A DNA stretch of 64,000 nucleotides, taken from positions 62,001 to 126,000 of the forward strand of contig NZ_POQT01000008.1 of NCBI RefSeq assembly GCF_002938435.1, in the 5' to 3' direction. Origin of the DNA: Blastococcus saxobsidens. GTDB lineage: Bacteria > Actinomycetota > Actinomycetes > Mycobacteriales > Geodermatophilaceae. Positions 8,928-17,145 of the stretch are shown piece after piece. Within the stretch, counting starts at the first letter, position 1, and each line of letters opens with the position of its first letter. The notes beneath the pieces are model-generated. The model searched no databases and was not told the origin of the DNA. It saw only the letters and a program-made list of their open reading frames with translations. The position numbers were made by a program, and so were the translations under genes.

Positions 8928-9730
8928 CCCGGACCGGCAGCATCGAGCTGGCCAGAGGCATCGGCCGGGCAGTCGCGGGCTCGCTGCTGTTCGCGCTGCC
9001 GTTGCTGATGACGATGGAGTTCTGGCGGCTCGCGCACAGCGTGGAGCGGTACCGGCTGGCCCTGCTGGTCGTGGCGGCGGTGGCGCTGGTGATCGGTCTG
9101 TCCCGAGCCTTCGGCGCCGGGCCCGGCGGGGTCGGGGTGCGTGGCTACCTGGCCGATGCGGGGGTCGCCATCGTGACCGCCGCCGTTGCCGCGACGGTCG
9201 TACTGACGGCGCTCGGGGTGGTGGATCCGCTCATGGACTGGCGTGCCGCGGTCTCGGTGGTGGCGATCGAGACCCTGCCGGCGGCCGTGGGGGCCTCGTA
9301 CGCGCGCAGCCAACTGGGGGAGGGCAGCAGACGGCCCCGGATCACGGGGTACGGCCACGAGCTGTTCCTGATGACCGCCGGAGCCGTCGTCTTCGCGGCG
9401 AACATCGCGCCCACCGAAGAGGTCGTCCTGCTCGCCGCCGAGGCCGGCACGGTCAGCATCGCGGTGCTCGCCGTGCTCAGCCTCCTGCTGATGCACGGCT
9501 TCGTGTACGGAGTCGGCTTCGGAGGGCAGGAGAGGTCCACCAACGGGTTCGTGCGGTCGTTCCTGACCCTGACCGTGGTCGGGTACGCCATCGCGCTCAT
9601 CGTCTCGGCCTTCCTGCTCTGGACCTTCGGCCGGTTCGACGGGATCGGCCTGGCGACGGCGATCGACGAGACCGTCGTGCTCGCATTCCCGGGCAGCATC
9701 GGCGCTGCGGCAGCCCGGCTCATCCTGTGA
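8924..9730 (+). CDS. TIGR02587 family integral membrane protein
   Basis: A 268-residue protein with about seven or eight hydrophobic helices. It matches my recollection of the TIGR02587 family: an opening LARGIGRAVAGSLLFALPLLMTMEFW, and a central GYGHELFLMTAGAVVFAANIAPTEEV with two acidic residues next to a helix. That family is normally encoded beside TIGR02588, which follows here. The molecular function is not known. Translation is coupled to the antiporter by a GTGA overlap. Confidence 0.85.
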   Translation: MTRTGSIELARGIGRAVAGSLLFALPLLMTMEFWRLAHSVERYRLALLVVAAVALVIGLSRAFGAGPGGVGVRGYLADAGVAIVTAAVAATVVLTALGVVDPLMDWRAAVSVVAIETLPAAVGASYARSQLGEGSRRPRITGYGHELFLMTAGAVVFAANIAPTEEVVLLAAEAGTVSIAVLAVLSLLLMHGFVYGVGFGGQERSTNGFVRSFLTLTVVGYAIALIVSAFLLWTFGRFDGIGLATAIDETVVLAFPGSIGAAAARLIL

Positions 9731-9741
9731 CGGAGGACCAC

Positions 9742-10176
9742 GTGGACGAGGACCAGCACGCCGACACCTCGCAGGACGGACAGCAGCAGGACGACTCCGG
9801 GGAACGCACCACGCCCGGTGAGTACGTGCTCGGTGCGCTCGGGGGTCTGGTGGTCCTCCTGCTCCTCGGCTTCCTGACCTACCAGGCCGTGGCCGTACGG
9901 GAGTCGGATCCGGCGCTGTCGGTCAGCGTCACCTCGATCGAGGCGGCCGGGGACGGCTACGCGGTGCACTTCGAACTCAGGAACAGCGGCGGCCGGACGG
10001 CCGAACAGGTGCAGATCTCCGGCACCCTGACCCGGGACGGCGCCGAGGTCGGGCAGGCCTCGACGTCGATTCCCTACCTCCCGCCGAACAGCCGGCACAG
10101 CGGTGCCCTCCTGTTCTCCGAGGACCCGCGCGACGGCCGGCTGCAGGTTCGGCCGGCGGGCTTCGTCACGCCATGA
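9742..10176 (+). CDS. TIGR02588 family single-pass membrane protein
   Basis: A 144-residue protein with an acidic, Asp/Gln-rich N-terminus, one membrane helix (about residues 32-53, YVLGALGGLVVLLLLGFLTY) and an outside beta-rich domain (SVTSIEAAGDGYAVHFELRN, SGTLTRDG) that looks like a small immunoglobulin-type fold. GTG 9742 follows GGAGGA at five bases; GTG 9727, overlapping the previous stop, has no ribosome site and would put GGAGGA inside the gene. It is the constant partner of TIGR02587 proteins. Function unknown. Confidence 0.82.
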   Translation: MDEDQHADTSQDGQQQDDSGERTTPGEYVLGALGGLVVLLLLGFLTYQAVAVRESDPALSVSVTSIEAAGDGYAVHFELRNSGGRTAEQVQISGTLTRDGAEVGQASTSIPYLPPNSRHSGALLFSEDPRDGRLQVRPAGFVTP

Positions 10177-10277
10177 GCCGCCCGGCCGCGGGCGGGCTCG
10201 CCGACGTCGCCGAGGAGCTCTACGGACTGCCACCGGAGGAGTTCATCGGGGCCCGCGACGCCCGGGACACCTGGTGA
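10173..10277 (+). pseudogene. 34-codon remnant resembling the N-terminus of a small actinobacterial protein
   Basis: The ATG overlaps the stop of the TIGR02588 gene (ATGA). The peptide contains DVAEELYGLPPEEFIGARDA, which resembles the beginning of a widespread uncharacterised actinobacterial family (ELYALPLxEFTxARxA). After DTW a TGA ends it, where the family would continue with a basic helix. I read it as a truncated leftover; a genuine short peptide cannot be excluded. Confidence 0.5.
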
Positions 10278-10389
10278 GCCCGGTGGCCGGCACGACCGCG
10301 GTCTGCGTGCGCCGGCCGGGACACCACGTCGCCTCCCCGGGCCCCGGGCTCCCTGGAGCCGGCCGACCCGACCGGACTGCCGGCGGTCC

Positions 10390-10845
10390 TCAGCCCAGCT
10401 GCGTGGTGATCTCGATGGCACCCCTCAGGCTGCGGGCGACCGGGCATCCGTCGGCGTGCACGGCCAGCACCCGCTGCACCTTCTCGGCGTCCTGCGCGGC
10501 GACGTCCAGTCCGGCGTAGGTGACCTGGATCCGCTTGAGCACCAGCACCTTGCCCTCGAGCTCGACCTCTCCGCGTGCGTGCCCCACCAGACCGGTGGGG
10601 TCGATCCGCCGTGCCGCGAGGGCACCGGCGAACGTCCCGGTGAGCTAACCGAGGGCGGCACCCACCAGGTGGTCGATCGTGCTGGCATGGCTGGGGGCGG
10701 TGCCCGGTTCCATCCCGTAGTGCTCGGCGATCGCGCCGTGCATGCCGTAGACGGTCGGCTCCTCCTCCCCGGGCAGGTAGGCCGCGCGCAGCGGCCCGCC
10801 CAGTCGCTCGACCCGGACCTCGGACACGTACGCGATCTCGCTCAC
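10390..10845 (-). pseudogene. OsmC family peroxiredoxin interrupted by an in-frame amber codon
   Basis: From GTG 10845 (GAGGGAG upstream) one frame encodes a whole 151-codon OsmC-fold protein, except for a TAG at 10647-10645 inside it. Before the stop: SEIAYVSEVRVERLGG and STIDHLVGAALG. After it, in the same frame: LTGTFAGALAARRI and the second-cysteine motif HADGCPVARSL. By eye the TAG sits where OsmC proteins carry their first, peroxide-reducing cysteine (A-x-G-C-L/F). OsmC enzymes reduce organic hydroperoxides with two cysteines, so the broken gene should be inactive unless the stop is suppressed or is a base-call error. Confidence 0.8.
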
Positions 10846-10939
10846 CGTCTGCTCCCTCGCCGTCGGACGTCCGGCGGTACTTCCCAGCCGTCGCCTCGTC
10901 GACACCCTGCCGGCCGCTGAAGGACCTGGTGCACCATGG

Positions 10940-10958
10940 TTAGGTGTGCCTGGCCTGT
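10940..10958 (+). promoter_or_regulatory. DtxR/IdeR-type iron box before the ferric ABC operon
   Basis: The 19 bases starting TTAGGTGTGCCTGGCCT match the iron-box consensus TTAGGTTAGCCTAACCTAA at 13 of 19 positions (counted by eye). The box ends 30 bp before the GTG of the substrate-binding protein. Iron-loaded DtxR/IdeR binding here would repress the operon in iron-rich conditions. Confidence 0.6.
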
Positions 10959-10988
10959 GCCCGGGCCCCGTTCGACTGGAGGACCCCC

Positions 10989-11999
10989 GTGACCAGGCCC
11001 CGCCGGGTGATCGCCGCGCTCGTCTCGACCCTGGGGGCCGGCGTCGTCCTCGCCGGCTGCGGCTCCGACGACGACGTGCTCACCGTCTACAGCGCCCAGC
11101 ACGAGAGCCTGGTCCGCACGATGCTCGAGGGCTTCACCGAGGAGACCGGCATCGAGCTGGAGTTCCGCGACGCCAACGACTCCGAGCTGGCCAACCAGAT
11201 CGTGCAGGAGGGCGACGCCTCGCCGGCCGACGTCTTCCTCACCGAGAACAGCCCCGCCATCGACGTCGTCGACCAGGCCGGTCTGCTCGCGCCGCTGGAC
11301 CAGGCGACGCTCGACCAGGTGGGCGAGGCCTACCGCCCGTCGTCGGGCAACTGGGTCGGCTTCGCCGCCCGTTCCACCGCGCTGATCTACAACCCGTCGG
11401 AGATCGCGGAGGAGGAGCTGCCCGCCTCGATGCTCGACCTGGCCGACCCGGCGTGGCAGGGGCGGGTCGGCATCGCCGCCGGTGGCGCCGACTTCCAGGC
11501 GATCGTCAGCGCGGTCCTGGCGCTCGAGGGCGAGGACGCCACCCGCGAGTGGCTGACCGGCCTGCAGCGCAACGCCGAGATCTACGCGAGCAACACCGCG
11601 ATCATGAAGGCGGTCGACGAGGGGGAGGTGCCGGTCGGCATCACCTACCACTACTACTGGTTCCGCGACCAGGCGCAGAACGGACTCATCGGTGACGACG
11701 CCGCGCTGCACTACTTCCGCAACCAGGACCCGGGCGCGTTCGTGAGCGTCTCCGGTGCCGGGGTGCTCGCCTCCTCCGACCAGAAGGAGCAGGCGCAGCG
11801 GCTGGTCGAGTACCTGACCGGTGCCGCCGCGCAGGAGCGCCTGGCCGACAGCAGTGCGCTGGAGTACGCGGTCGGCACCGGGATCGCCTCCGCCGACGCG
11901 CTGCCCCCGCTGCAGGAGCTGCAGGCCCCCGAGGTCGACCCCGGCGACCTGGACGCGCCGCTGGTCACCGAGCTGATGCAGGAGGTCGGGCTGCTCTGA
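10989..11999 (+). CDS. Ferric iron ABC transporter, substrate-binding lipoprotein (FbpA-like)
   Basis: A 336-residue exported lipoprotein. The signal segment ends in a lipobox, VVLAGCGS. The mature part begins LTVYSAQHESLVRTMLEGF, typical of FbpA/AfuA proteins, and the paired tyrosines that bind Fe3+ are in ITYHYYWFRD. GTG 10989 follows GGAGG at six bases; the upstream frame (MCLACARAP) has no ribosome site. It delivers iron to the permease encoded next. An iron box lies just upstream. Confidence 0.92.
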   Translation: MTRPRRVIAALVSTLGAGVVLAGCGSDDDVLTVYSAQHESLVRTMLEGFTEETGIELEFRDANDSELANQIVQEGDASPADVFLTENSPAIDVVDQAGLLAPLDQATLDQVGEAYRPSSGNWVGFAARSTALIYNPSEIAEEELPASMLDLADPAWQGRVGIAAGGADFQAIVSAVLALEGEDATREWLTGLQRNAEIYASNTAIMKAVDEGEVPVGITYHYYWFRDQAQNGLIGDDAALHYFRNQDPGAFVSVSGAGVLASSDQKEQAQRLVEYLTGAAAQERLADSSALEYAVGTGIASADALPPLQELQAPEVDPGDLDAPLVTELMQEVGLL

Positions 12000-12100
12000 C
12001 CGTTCCCGCGCTGCAGGCCGACAGCCCCGGTGCGCCGAGCGAGCAGGCGGACCGGGGCTCCCGCGCGCCGTCGCGAGGGAGGCGGCTGCGCCGGACGCCG

Positions 12101-13603
12101 GTGACCCTGGCCCTGGCGGTCGCCGTCGCCGCGCTGGCGCTGCTGCCGCTGGGCTACATCGCCTGGTACACCGCCGACATCGGCTGGACCGGGGTTCGCG
12201 AGCTGGTCTTCCGGCCGCGCGTGGGCGAGCTGCTCTGGAACACCACCCGCCTGGTCGTGGGCACCGTCGCCTGCTGCGCCGTCCTCGGCCTGGCCGCCGC
12301 CTGGCTGGTGGCGCGCTCCTCGGTGCCGGGCCGCCGCGTCTGGCACGTGCTGCTCGTGGCGCCGCTGGCGGTGCCGGCGTTCGTCAACAGCTACGCCTGG
12401 ATCTCGCTGCTGCCGGGCCTGGACACCTACGCCGGCGCGCTGCTGGTCGTGACGCTGTCCTACTTCCCGTTCGTCTACCTCCCGCTGGCCGCCGCCTTCC
12501 GGGGGCTGGACCCGGCGCTGGAGGAGACCGCCCGCGGCCTGGGCCTCTCCGGCTGGGCGGTGTTCCTGCGCGTGCAGCTGCCGCAGCTGCGGGTGGCGCT
12601 GCTGGGCGGCAGCCTGCTGGTCGCGCTGCACCTGCTGGCCGAGTTCGGCGCGCTGCAGATGCTGCGGTACCCGACCTTCACCACGGCGATCTACGACCAG
12701 TACCGCGCCACGTTCAACGGCCCGGGCGCCACCATGCTGGCCGGTGTCCTCGTGCTGCTGTGCCTGGTGCTCCTGGTGGCGGAGCTGCGGCTGCGCGGTC
12801 GGCGCGGGTACGCGCGCACCGGTCGAGGCGCCGCCCGGCCGGTGCGGCCGGTGGCGCTGCGGGCGTTCACCGGGCCCGTGCTGCTGGGTCTCGCCGTGCT
12901 CGTCGCCCTCGCCCTGCTCGTGCCGCTGGGCAGCCTCGGCTACTGGATGGTCGCCGGCGCCGACGCCGCCCTCGACTGGGCGGCCCTGGCCGGGACCACC
13001 GGGACGACGCTGGCGCTGGCCGCGGCGGCCGCCGCGGCGACGACGGCCCTCGCCCTGCCCACCGGATGGCTCGCGGTGCGCGCCCGCGGCCGGCTGAGCA
13101 CCCTGCTCGAGCGCAGCACCTACCTGGGCAGCGCCGTGCCCGGCATCGTGGTCGCCCTCGCGCTGGTGACCCTGAGCGTCCGGGTCACCCCGTGGCTCTA
13201 CCAGACCATGCCGGTGCTGCTGGCGGCGTACGCGATCCTGTTCCTGCCGCGGGCCATCGTCACGGTCCGCGCCGCGGTGGAGCAGACGGCGCCGCTCTAC
13301 GACGACGTCGCCGCCTCCCTGGGGTCCTCGGCCGGCGACCGGCTACGCCGCGTCACGCTGCCGCTGCTGGCCCCGGGCATCGGTGCCGGGGCCGCGCTGG
13401 TCTTCCTCGCCGTCGTCACCGAGCTGACCGCCACCCTGCTGCTGGCCCCCACCGGGACGACGACGCTGGCGACGGCGTTCTGGTCGGCGAGCAGCGCGCT
13501 GGACTACGGCGCCGCCGCCCCCTACGCCGTCGTCATGGTGCTGCTGTCGGCACCCGCTACGGTCCTGCTGTCCTCCGACGCCCGACGAGGTCTGACCACA
13601 TGA
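12101..13603 (+). CDS. Ferric iron ABC transporter, fused double permease (FbpB-like)
   Basis: A 500-residue permease with about 12 helices in two homologous halves, the FbpB layout in which one chain supplies both membrane halves. Each half carries an EAA loop: EETARGLGLSGWAVFLRVQL (about residue 140) and YDDVAASLGSSAGDRLRRVT (about residue 405). The annotated GTG has no ribosome site. The frame stays open back to the previous stop and would add a basic stretch (RRLRRTP) that normally precedes helix 1; a CTG overlapping the previous stop at 11996, ten bases after GGAGG, is a possible true start. Confidence 0.88.
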   Translation: MTLALAVAVAALALLPLGYIAWYTADIGWTGVRELVFRPRVGELLWNTTRLVVGTVACCAVLGLAAAWLVARSSVPGRRVWHVLLVAPLAVPAFVNSYAWISLLPGLDTYAGALLVVTLSYFPFVYLPLAAAFRGLDPALEETARGLGLSGWAVFLRVQLPQLRVALLGGSLLVALHLLAEFGALQMLRYPTFTTAIYDQYRATFNGPGATMLAGVLVLLCLVLLVAELRLRGRRGYARTGRGAARPVRPVALRAFTGPVLLGLAVLVALALLVPLGSLGYWMVAGADAALDWAALAGTTGTTLALAAAAAAATTALALPTGWLAVRARGRLSTLLERSTYLGSAVPGIVVALALVTLSVRVTPWLYQTMPVLLAAYAILFLPRAIVTVRAAVEQTAPLYDDVAASLGSSAGDRLRRVTLPLLAPGIGAGAALVFLAVVTELTATLLLAPTGTTTLATAFWSASSALDYGAAAPYAVVMVLLSAPATVLLSSDARRGLTT

Positions 13604-14673
13604 GCTCCCTGACCGTGCGAGGCCTCACCAAGTCCTTCGCCGCCGCCATCCCGGTGCTGACCGGGGTGGACCTGCACGTGCCCGAGGGCAGCTTCACCGC
13701 GCTCCTCGGGCCCTCCGGCTGCGGCAAGACCACCCTGCTGCGCCTCATCGCCGGTTTCGAGGAGCCGGACTCCGGCACGGTGGCGCTGGGGGAGCGGGTG
13801 GTGACCGGTGCGGGGCGCAGCGTCCCCGCGCGGCGGCGCGGGATCGGGTTCGTGCCCCAGGAGGGCGGGCTGTTCCCGCACCTGACCGTGGCCGGCAACA
13901 TCAGCTTCGGGCTGCCCCGTCGCCAGCGCCGCGACGGTGCCCGGGTCGCCGAGCTGCTGCGCCTGGTCGGCCTCGACCCCGCCCTGGCCGACCGTTCCCC
14001 GCACCAGCTCTCCGGCGGGCAGCAGCAGCGGGTGGCGCTCGCCCGCGCCCTGGCGCCGGAGCCGTCCCTGGTGCTGCTCGACGAGCCCTTCTCCTCCCTC
14101 GACGCCGCCCTGCGGGAGGAGACCCGCGTCGCGGTGTCGGCGGCGCTGAGCGCTTCCGGGGCCACCGCCGTGCTGGTCACCCACGACCAGGCCGAGGCGC
14201 TGTCGATGGCCGACCAGGTGGCGGTGCTGCGCGGCGGCCGGCTCGTGCAGCTCACCGATCCCCGCACGCTCTACCGCCGTCCCGGGGACCTGGACGTGGC
14301 CACCTTCGTCGGCGAGGCGGTGGTGCTGGAGGCCGAGCTGCGCGGCGGCCTCGCGCTCTGCGCCCTCGGCGAGCTGCCCTACGAGCCGGCCGCGGACGGC
14401 GTCCTCGAGGGTGCGGCGCGCATCCTGCTCCGTCCCGAGCAGCTGCGGCTGTCCGCGCCCCGCCCGGCGGCGCCGACGGCCCGGGTGAGCAGCGTGGACT
14501 ACTACGGCCACGACTCGCGGGTGTGGCTGGACCTCCCCGACGGCCTGCGGGTGAGCGCCCGGCTGGACGGCGCGGACCTGCCGGTCGCCGGCACCGACGT
14601 GTCGATCACCGTGCGCGGCACCGCGCTGGCCTTCCCGGCCCGGGCGTCGCGCGACGCGGCAGCCGCGCTCTGA
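13600..14673 (+). CDS. Ferric iron ABC transporter, ATP-binding protein (FbpC-like)
   Basis: A 357-residue ATPase that powers the FbpA/FbpB system. Walker A is GPSGCGKTT, the signature LSGGQQQRVALARAL, Walker B LVLLDEPFSSLD, and the switch histidine lies in VLVTHDQAEALS. A C-terminal TOBE-type domain (about residues 290-350, RPEQLRLSAP, VDYYGHDSRVWLDL) is usual for FbpC and may sense substrate. The start overlaps the permease stop (ATGA), so the subunits are coupled. Confidence 0.92.
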   Translation: MSSLTVRGLTKSFAAAIPVLTGVDLHVPEGSFTALLGPSGCGKTTLLRLIAGFEEPDSGTVALGERVVTGAGRSVPARRRGIGFVPQEGGLFPHLTVAGNISFGLPRRQRRDGARVAELLRLVGLDPALADRSPHQLSGGQQQRVALARALAPEPSLVLLDEPFSSLDAALREETRVAVSAALSASGATAVLVTHDQAEALSMADQVAVLRGGRLVQLTDPRTLYRRPGDLDVATFVGEAVVLEAELRGGLALCALGELPYEPAADGVLEGAARILLRPEQLRLSAPRPAAPTARVSSVDYYGHDSRVWLDLPDGLRVSARLDGADLPVAGTDVSITVRGTALAFPARASRDAAAAL

Positions 14674-14682
14674 CGGTGTTCC

Positions 14683-14698
14683 TCCCCCTCCCGGGGGA
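14683..14698 (+). terminator. Weak hairpin after the ferric ABC operon
   Basis: TCCCCC and GGGGGA face each other across TCCC, ten bases after the ATPase stop. Only six pairs and no T-run, so termination here is uncertain. Confidence 0.3.
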
Positions 14699-14770
14699 AC
14701 GCAGGGCCTCGCAGCTCCGGGAACGGTTCCGATGTGGTGCCGGCGTCGGCGGGGGGTGCCGACCACCCGG

Positions 14771-14789
14771 TTAGGAAAGCCTAAGCTCC
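14771..14789 (+). promoter_or_regulatory. DtxR/IdeR-type iron box before the aldolase operon
   Basis: TTAGGAAAGCCTAAGCT matches the iron-box consensus at 14 of 19 positions and contains the inverted pair TTAGG/CCTAA. It ends five bases before the GTG of the aldolase gene, so the transcript must be leaderless or nearly so, and bound repressor would cover the start of transcription. The best of the three boxes. Confidence 0.7.
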
Positions 14790-14794
14790 GCGGC

Positions 14795-15610
14795 GTGGAC
14801 CTTCTCCTCTTCACCATCGACCCCCGCTGGGGCGCCGACGTCGTGAGCGCCGGTGCGGCCGGGATCGTCGTCGACTGGGAGCGCCGCGGGAAGGCGCGCC
14901 GGCAGGAGGGCGAGGGCACCCAGATCAACGCCGACACCCCGGACGACCTGAGCCGCATGCGGGCGGCCACCGACGGGCGGGTGGTGTGCCGGATCAACGG
15001 CTACGGCCCGTGGACCGCCGACGAGGTCGACGACGCGATCGCGCGCGGCGCGGACGAGCTCCTGCTGCCGATGGTCCGCACCCCGGAGGAGGTCGACCGC
15101 ACCCTCGACCTCGTCGCCGGACGCTGCGGGCTGGGCATCCTGATCGAGACCCAGGGCGCCGTCGACCAGGCCGCCGAGCTGGCGGCGCGGCCGCTGTCGC
15201 GGATCTACGTGGGCCTCAACGACCTGCGCATCGACCGCGGCTCCCGCGAGCTGTTCCGGCCGCTGGTCGACGGCACCGTCGACGAGGTGCGCAGCCACGT
15301 CCGCGGGCAGTTCGGCGTCGGCGGCCTGACGCTGCCGGGCCGGGGCTTCCCGGTCTCCAGCGATCTGCTGGCCGCCGAGCTGGTGCGCCTCGGCACGGAC
15401 TTCACCTTCCTGCGGCGGTCCTTCACCGCGGACATGGCCGGCCGGGACCCCTTCGTCGAGGTGCCGCTGCTACTGGCGAGCGTGGCCGGGCTGCGCCGGG
15501 CGCACCCGGGGGAGGCGGCCGGGCTGCGGCAGGAGTTCGTGGCCGCCGTGACGGAGGCGGGGGGGCAGGTCCCGGTGCGGGAGCCGGCGGTCGCCGCGCA
15601 GCCGGCGTGA
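14795..15610 (+). CDS. HpcH/HpaI-type aldolase/lyase
   Basis: A 271-residue TIM-barrel of the phosphoenolpyruvate/pyruvate class II aldolase group. Metal-binding acids are plausible in LGILIETQGAVDQA (Glu) and YVGLNDLRIDRG (Asp); ELLLPMVRTPEEVDR and VCRINGYGP are the other conserved strands. These enzymes make or break C-C bonds with pyruvate, acetyl-CoA or similar. This one has no aromatic-pathway neighbours: it heads a coupled trio with an epimerase and a glycosyltransferase, under an iron box. It may make or trim a sugar-like precursor; substrate unknown. Confidence 0.82.
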   Translation: MDLLLFTIDPRWGADVVSAGAAGIVVDWERRGKARRQEGEGTQINADTPDDLSRMRAATDGRVVCRINGYGPWTADEVDDAIARGADELLLPMVRTPEEVDRTLDLVAGRCGLGILIETQGAVDQAAELAARPLSRIYVGLNDLRIDRGSRELFRPLVDGTVDEVRSHVRGQFGVGGLTLPGRGFPVSSDLLAAELVRLGTDFTFLRRSFTADMAGRDPFVEVPLLLASVAGLRRAHPGEAAGLRQEFVAAVTEAGGQVPVREPAVAAQPA

Positions 15611-16458
15611 GAGCCGTCGTCACCGGCGCCGGCGGGTTCGTCGGCCGGCACCTGGTCGTCCGGCTGCTCGCCGACGGCTGGGACGTCGTCGGCCTGACGC
15701 GGGCCGACGTCGACCTGACCGACCCGGTGGCCGCCGCGGACGCGGTCCGGGCGGCCGACCCCGACGTCGTCTTCTCCCTCGCCGCGGGCCGGGCCAAGGC
15801 GACCGCGCGGGACCGGGCGGCCACGGTGCTGGTCAACACCAGCCCCTGGCTGGTCGACGCGCTGCCCGACCGCTGCCGCGCGGTGGTGCGGCTGGGCTCC
15901 TCGACCGAGTACGCGGCTGGACCGCACCCGCTGACCGAGGACGCCGCCCTGCACCCGCGCGGCTTCTTCGGCGCCACCAAGGCGGCCGGATCGATGCTGC
16001 TGCAGGCCGCGGCCGCAGAGCGCGGCGTGCGGTCCGCCGTGCTGCGCGCCTTCCAGGTGTACGGCCCCGGCGACCACCCGACCCGGCTGGTGCCGGTCGT
16101 CCTCGCCGCCGCCCGCACGGGCGCCACCGTGCCCCTGCCCGGGGCGGTCAGCCGGCGCGACTGGGTGTGGGTCGGGGACGTCGTCGACGCCTGCGTCCGC
16201 GCGGCCGCCGACGACTCGCTGCCGGCCGGCACGGTGCTCAACATCGGCACCGGCGTGCAGACGAGCACCGAGGAGCTGGTCGCCGTCGCCGAGCGGGTCA
16301 CCGGCCGGCGCATCGCGACGGCCCCGGGCGCGCACCCCGGGCGGGACTGGGACACCGCGGACTGGGTGGCCGACCCCTCCGCCGCGTGCCGGCTGCTCGG
16401 CTGGCAACCGACCGTCGACCTCGTGGCAGGCCTGGCCCGCACCTGGGAGCGGTCGTGA
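15607..16458 (+). CDS. NAD-dependent epimerase/dehydratase
   Basis: A 283-residue short-chain sugar-nucleotide enzyme. The Rossmann motif is GAGGFVGRHL at the N-terminus. The catalytic Ser/Thr and Tyr region is LGSSTEYAAGPHPLTE, followed by GFFGATKAAGSML in place of the usual YxxxK. No clear YxxxK is visible, so the active site departs from the textbook form. RAFQVYGPGD and WVWVGDVVDAC are standard epimerase strands. The start overlaps the aldolase stop (GTGA) and the end overlaps the next gene the same way. Probably modifies a nucleotide sugar for the adjoining glycosyltransferase. Confidence 0.85.
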   Translation: MRAVVTGAGGFVGRHLVVRLLADGWDVVGLTRADVDLTDPVAAADAVRAADPDVVFSLAAGRAKATARDRAATVLVNTSPWLVDALPDRCRAVVRLGSSTEYAAGPHPLTEDAALHPRGFFGATKAAGSMLLQAAAAERGVRSAVLRAFQVYGPGDHPTRLVPVVLAAARTGATVPLPGAVSRRDWVWVGDVVDACVRAAADDSLPAGTVLNIGTGVQTSTEELVAVAERVTGRRIATAPGAHPGRDWDTADWVADPSAACRLLGWQPTVDLVAGLARTWERS

Positions 16459-17135
16459 CCGCGCGGGTAGCGGTGGTCGTGCCCGTGTACCGGAACGCGG
16501 ACACCCTGCCGCTGCTGTCCGAGCGGCTGTCGGCCGCGCTGGACGGCCGCGACTGGCGGCTGCGCCTGGTCATCGACGCCTCGCCCGACGACAGCGCCGC
16601 CGTCGCCGGCGAGCTGGCTGCCGGCAACCCCCGGATCGCGGTCACCGAGCTTCCCGTCAACGGTGGTCAGCACGCGGCGATCGCCGAGGGGCTGGCCGCC
16701 GAACCCTCCGCCGAGGTCTGGGTGTGCCTGGACGCCGACCTGCAGGACCCGCCCGAGGCGGTGCCCCTCCTCGTCGACCGGTTGGCCCTGGGGGACGTCG
16801 GTGCGGTGTTCGCCGGCCGCCGGGGTGCCTACGAGTCGCTGTCCCGGCGGCTCACCGGCACCGTCCACCGGCGGCTGGCCGCCCGCCTCACCGGCCTGCC
16901 CCCGGACGCCGGCGCGTTCTTCGCCATGGACGCCGCCGTCCGGGCCGCGGTCCTCACCGCGGTCACCGACGAGGGCGCGCCCAGCGTGGTCCTCGGCGTG
17001 GCCCGGGCCGGCGTGCCCGTCGCCAGCCTTCCCGTGGTGCGGGACCAGCGGCCCACGGGGACGTCGGCGTGGAGCGGCCGGGCCCGGCTGAGCCAGTCGG
17101 CGCGCTCGCTGTACTGGGCCGTGCGCCGCCACTGA
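16455..17135 (+). CDS. Family 2 glycosyltransferase, polyprenol-phosphate sugar synthase-like
   Basis: A 226-residue cytoplasmic GT-A enzyme. VVVPVYRNADTLPLL opens the nucleotide-binding fold, and VWVCLDADLQDPPEAV holds the DxD site. The LDADLQDPPE form is characteristic of dolichol/polyprenol-phosphate mannose or glucose synthases, as is SRRLTGTVHRRLAA further on. There is no C-terminal membrane helix. With the neighbouring GT-C membrane transferase it suggests a two-step scheme: load a sugar onto a lipid, then transfer it outside the membrane. Confidence 0.85.
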   Translation: MTARVAVVVPVYRNADTLPLLSERLSAALDGRDWRLRLVIDASPDDSAAVAGELAAGNPRIAVTELPVNGGQHAAIAEGLAAEPSAEVWVCLDADLQDPPEAVPLLVDRLALGDVGAVFAGRRGAYESLSRRLTGTVHRRLAARLTGLPPDAGAFFAMDAAVRAAVLTAVTDEGAPSVVLGVARAGVPVASLPVVRDQRPTGTSAWSGRARLSQSARSLYWAVRRH

Positions 17136-17145
17136 TCCGGCGTGC

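Noticed and set aside
10645-10647. TAG in the OsmC gene as recoding to an unusual amino acid
   Set aside because: Selenocysteine uses TGA, and pyrrolysine genes are not known for this group; no recoding element was seen. A nonsense mutation or a read error is simpler.
10944-10988. Earlier start of the ferric binding protein (MCLACARAP...)
   Set aside because: No ribosome site, and it would overlap the iron box. GTG 10989 gives a clean lipoprotein signal peptide.
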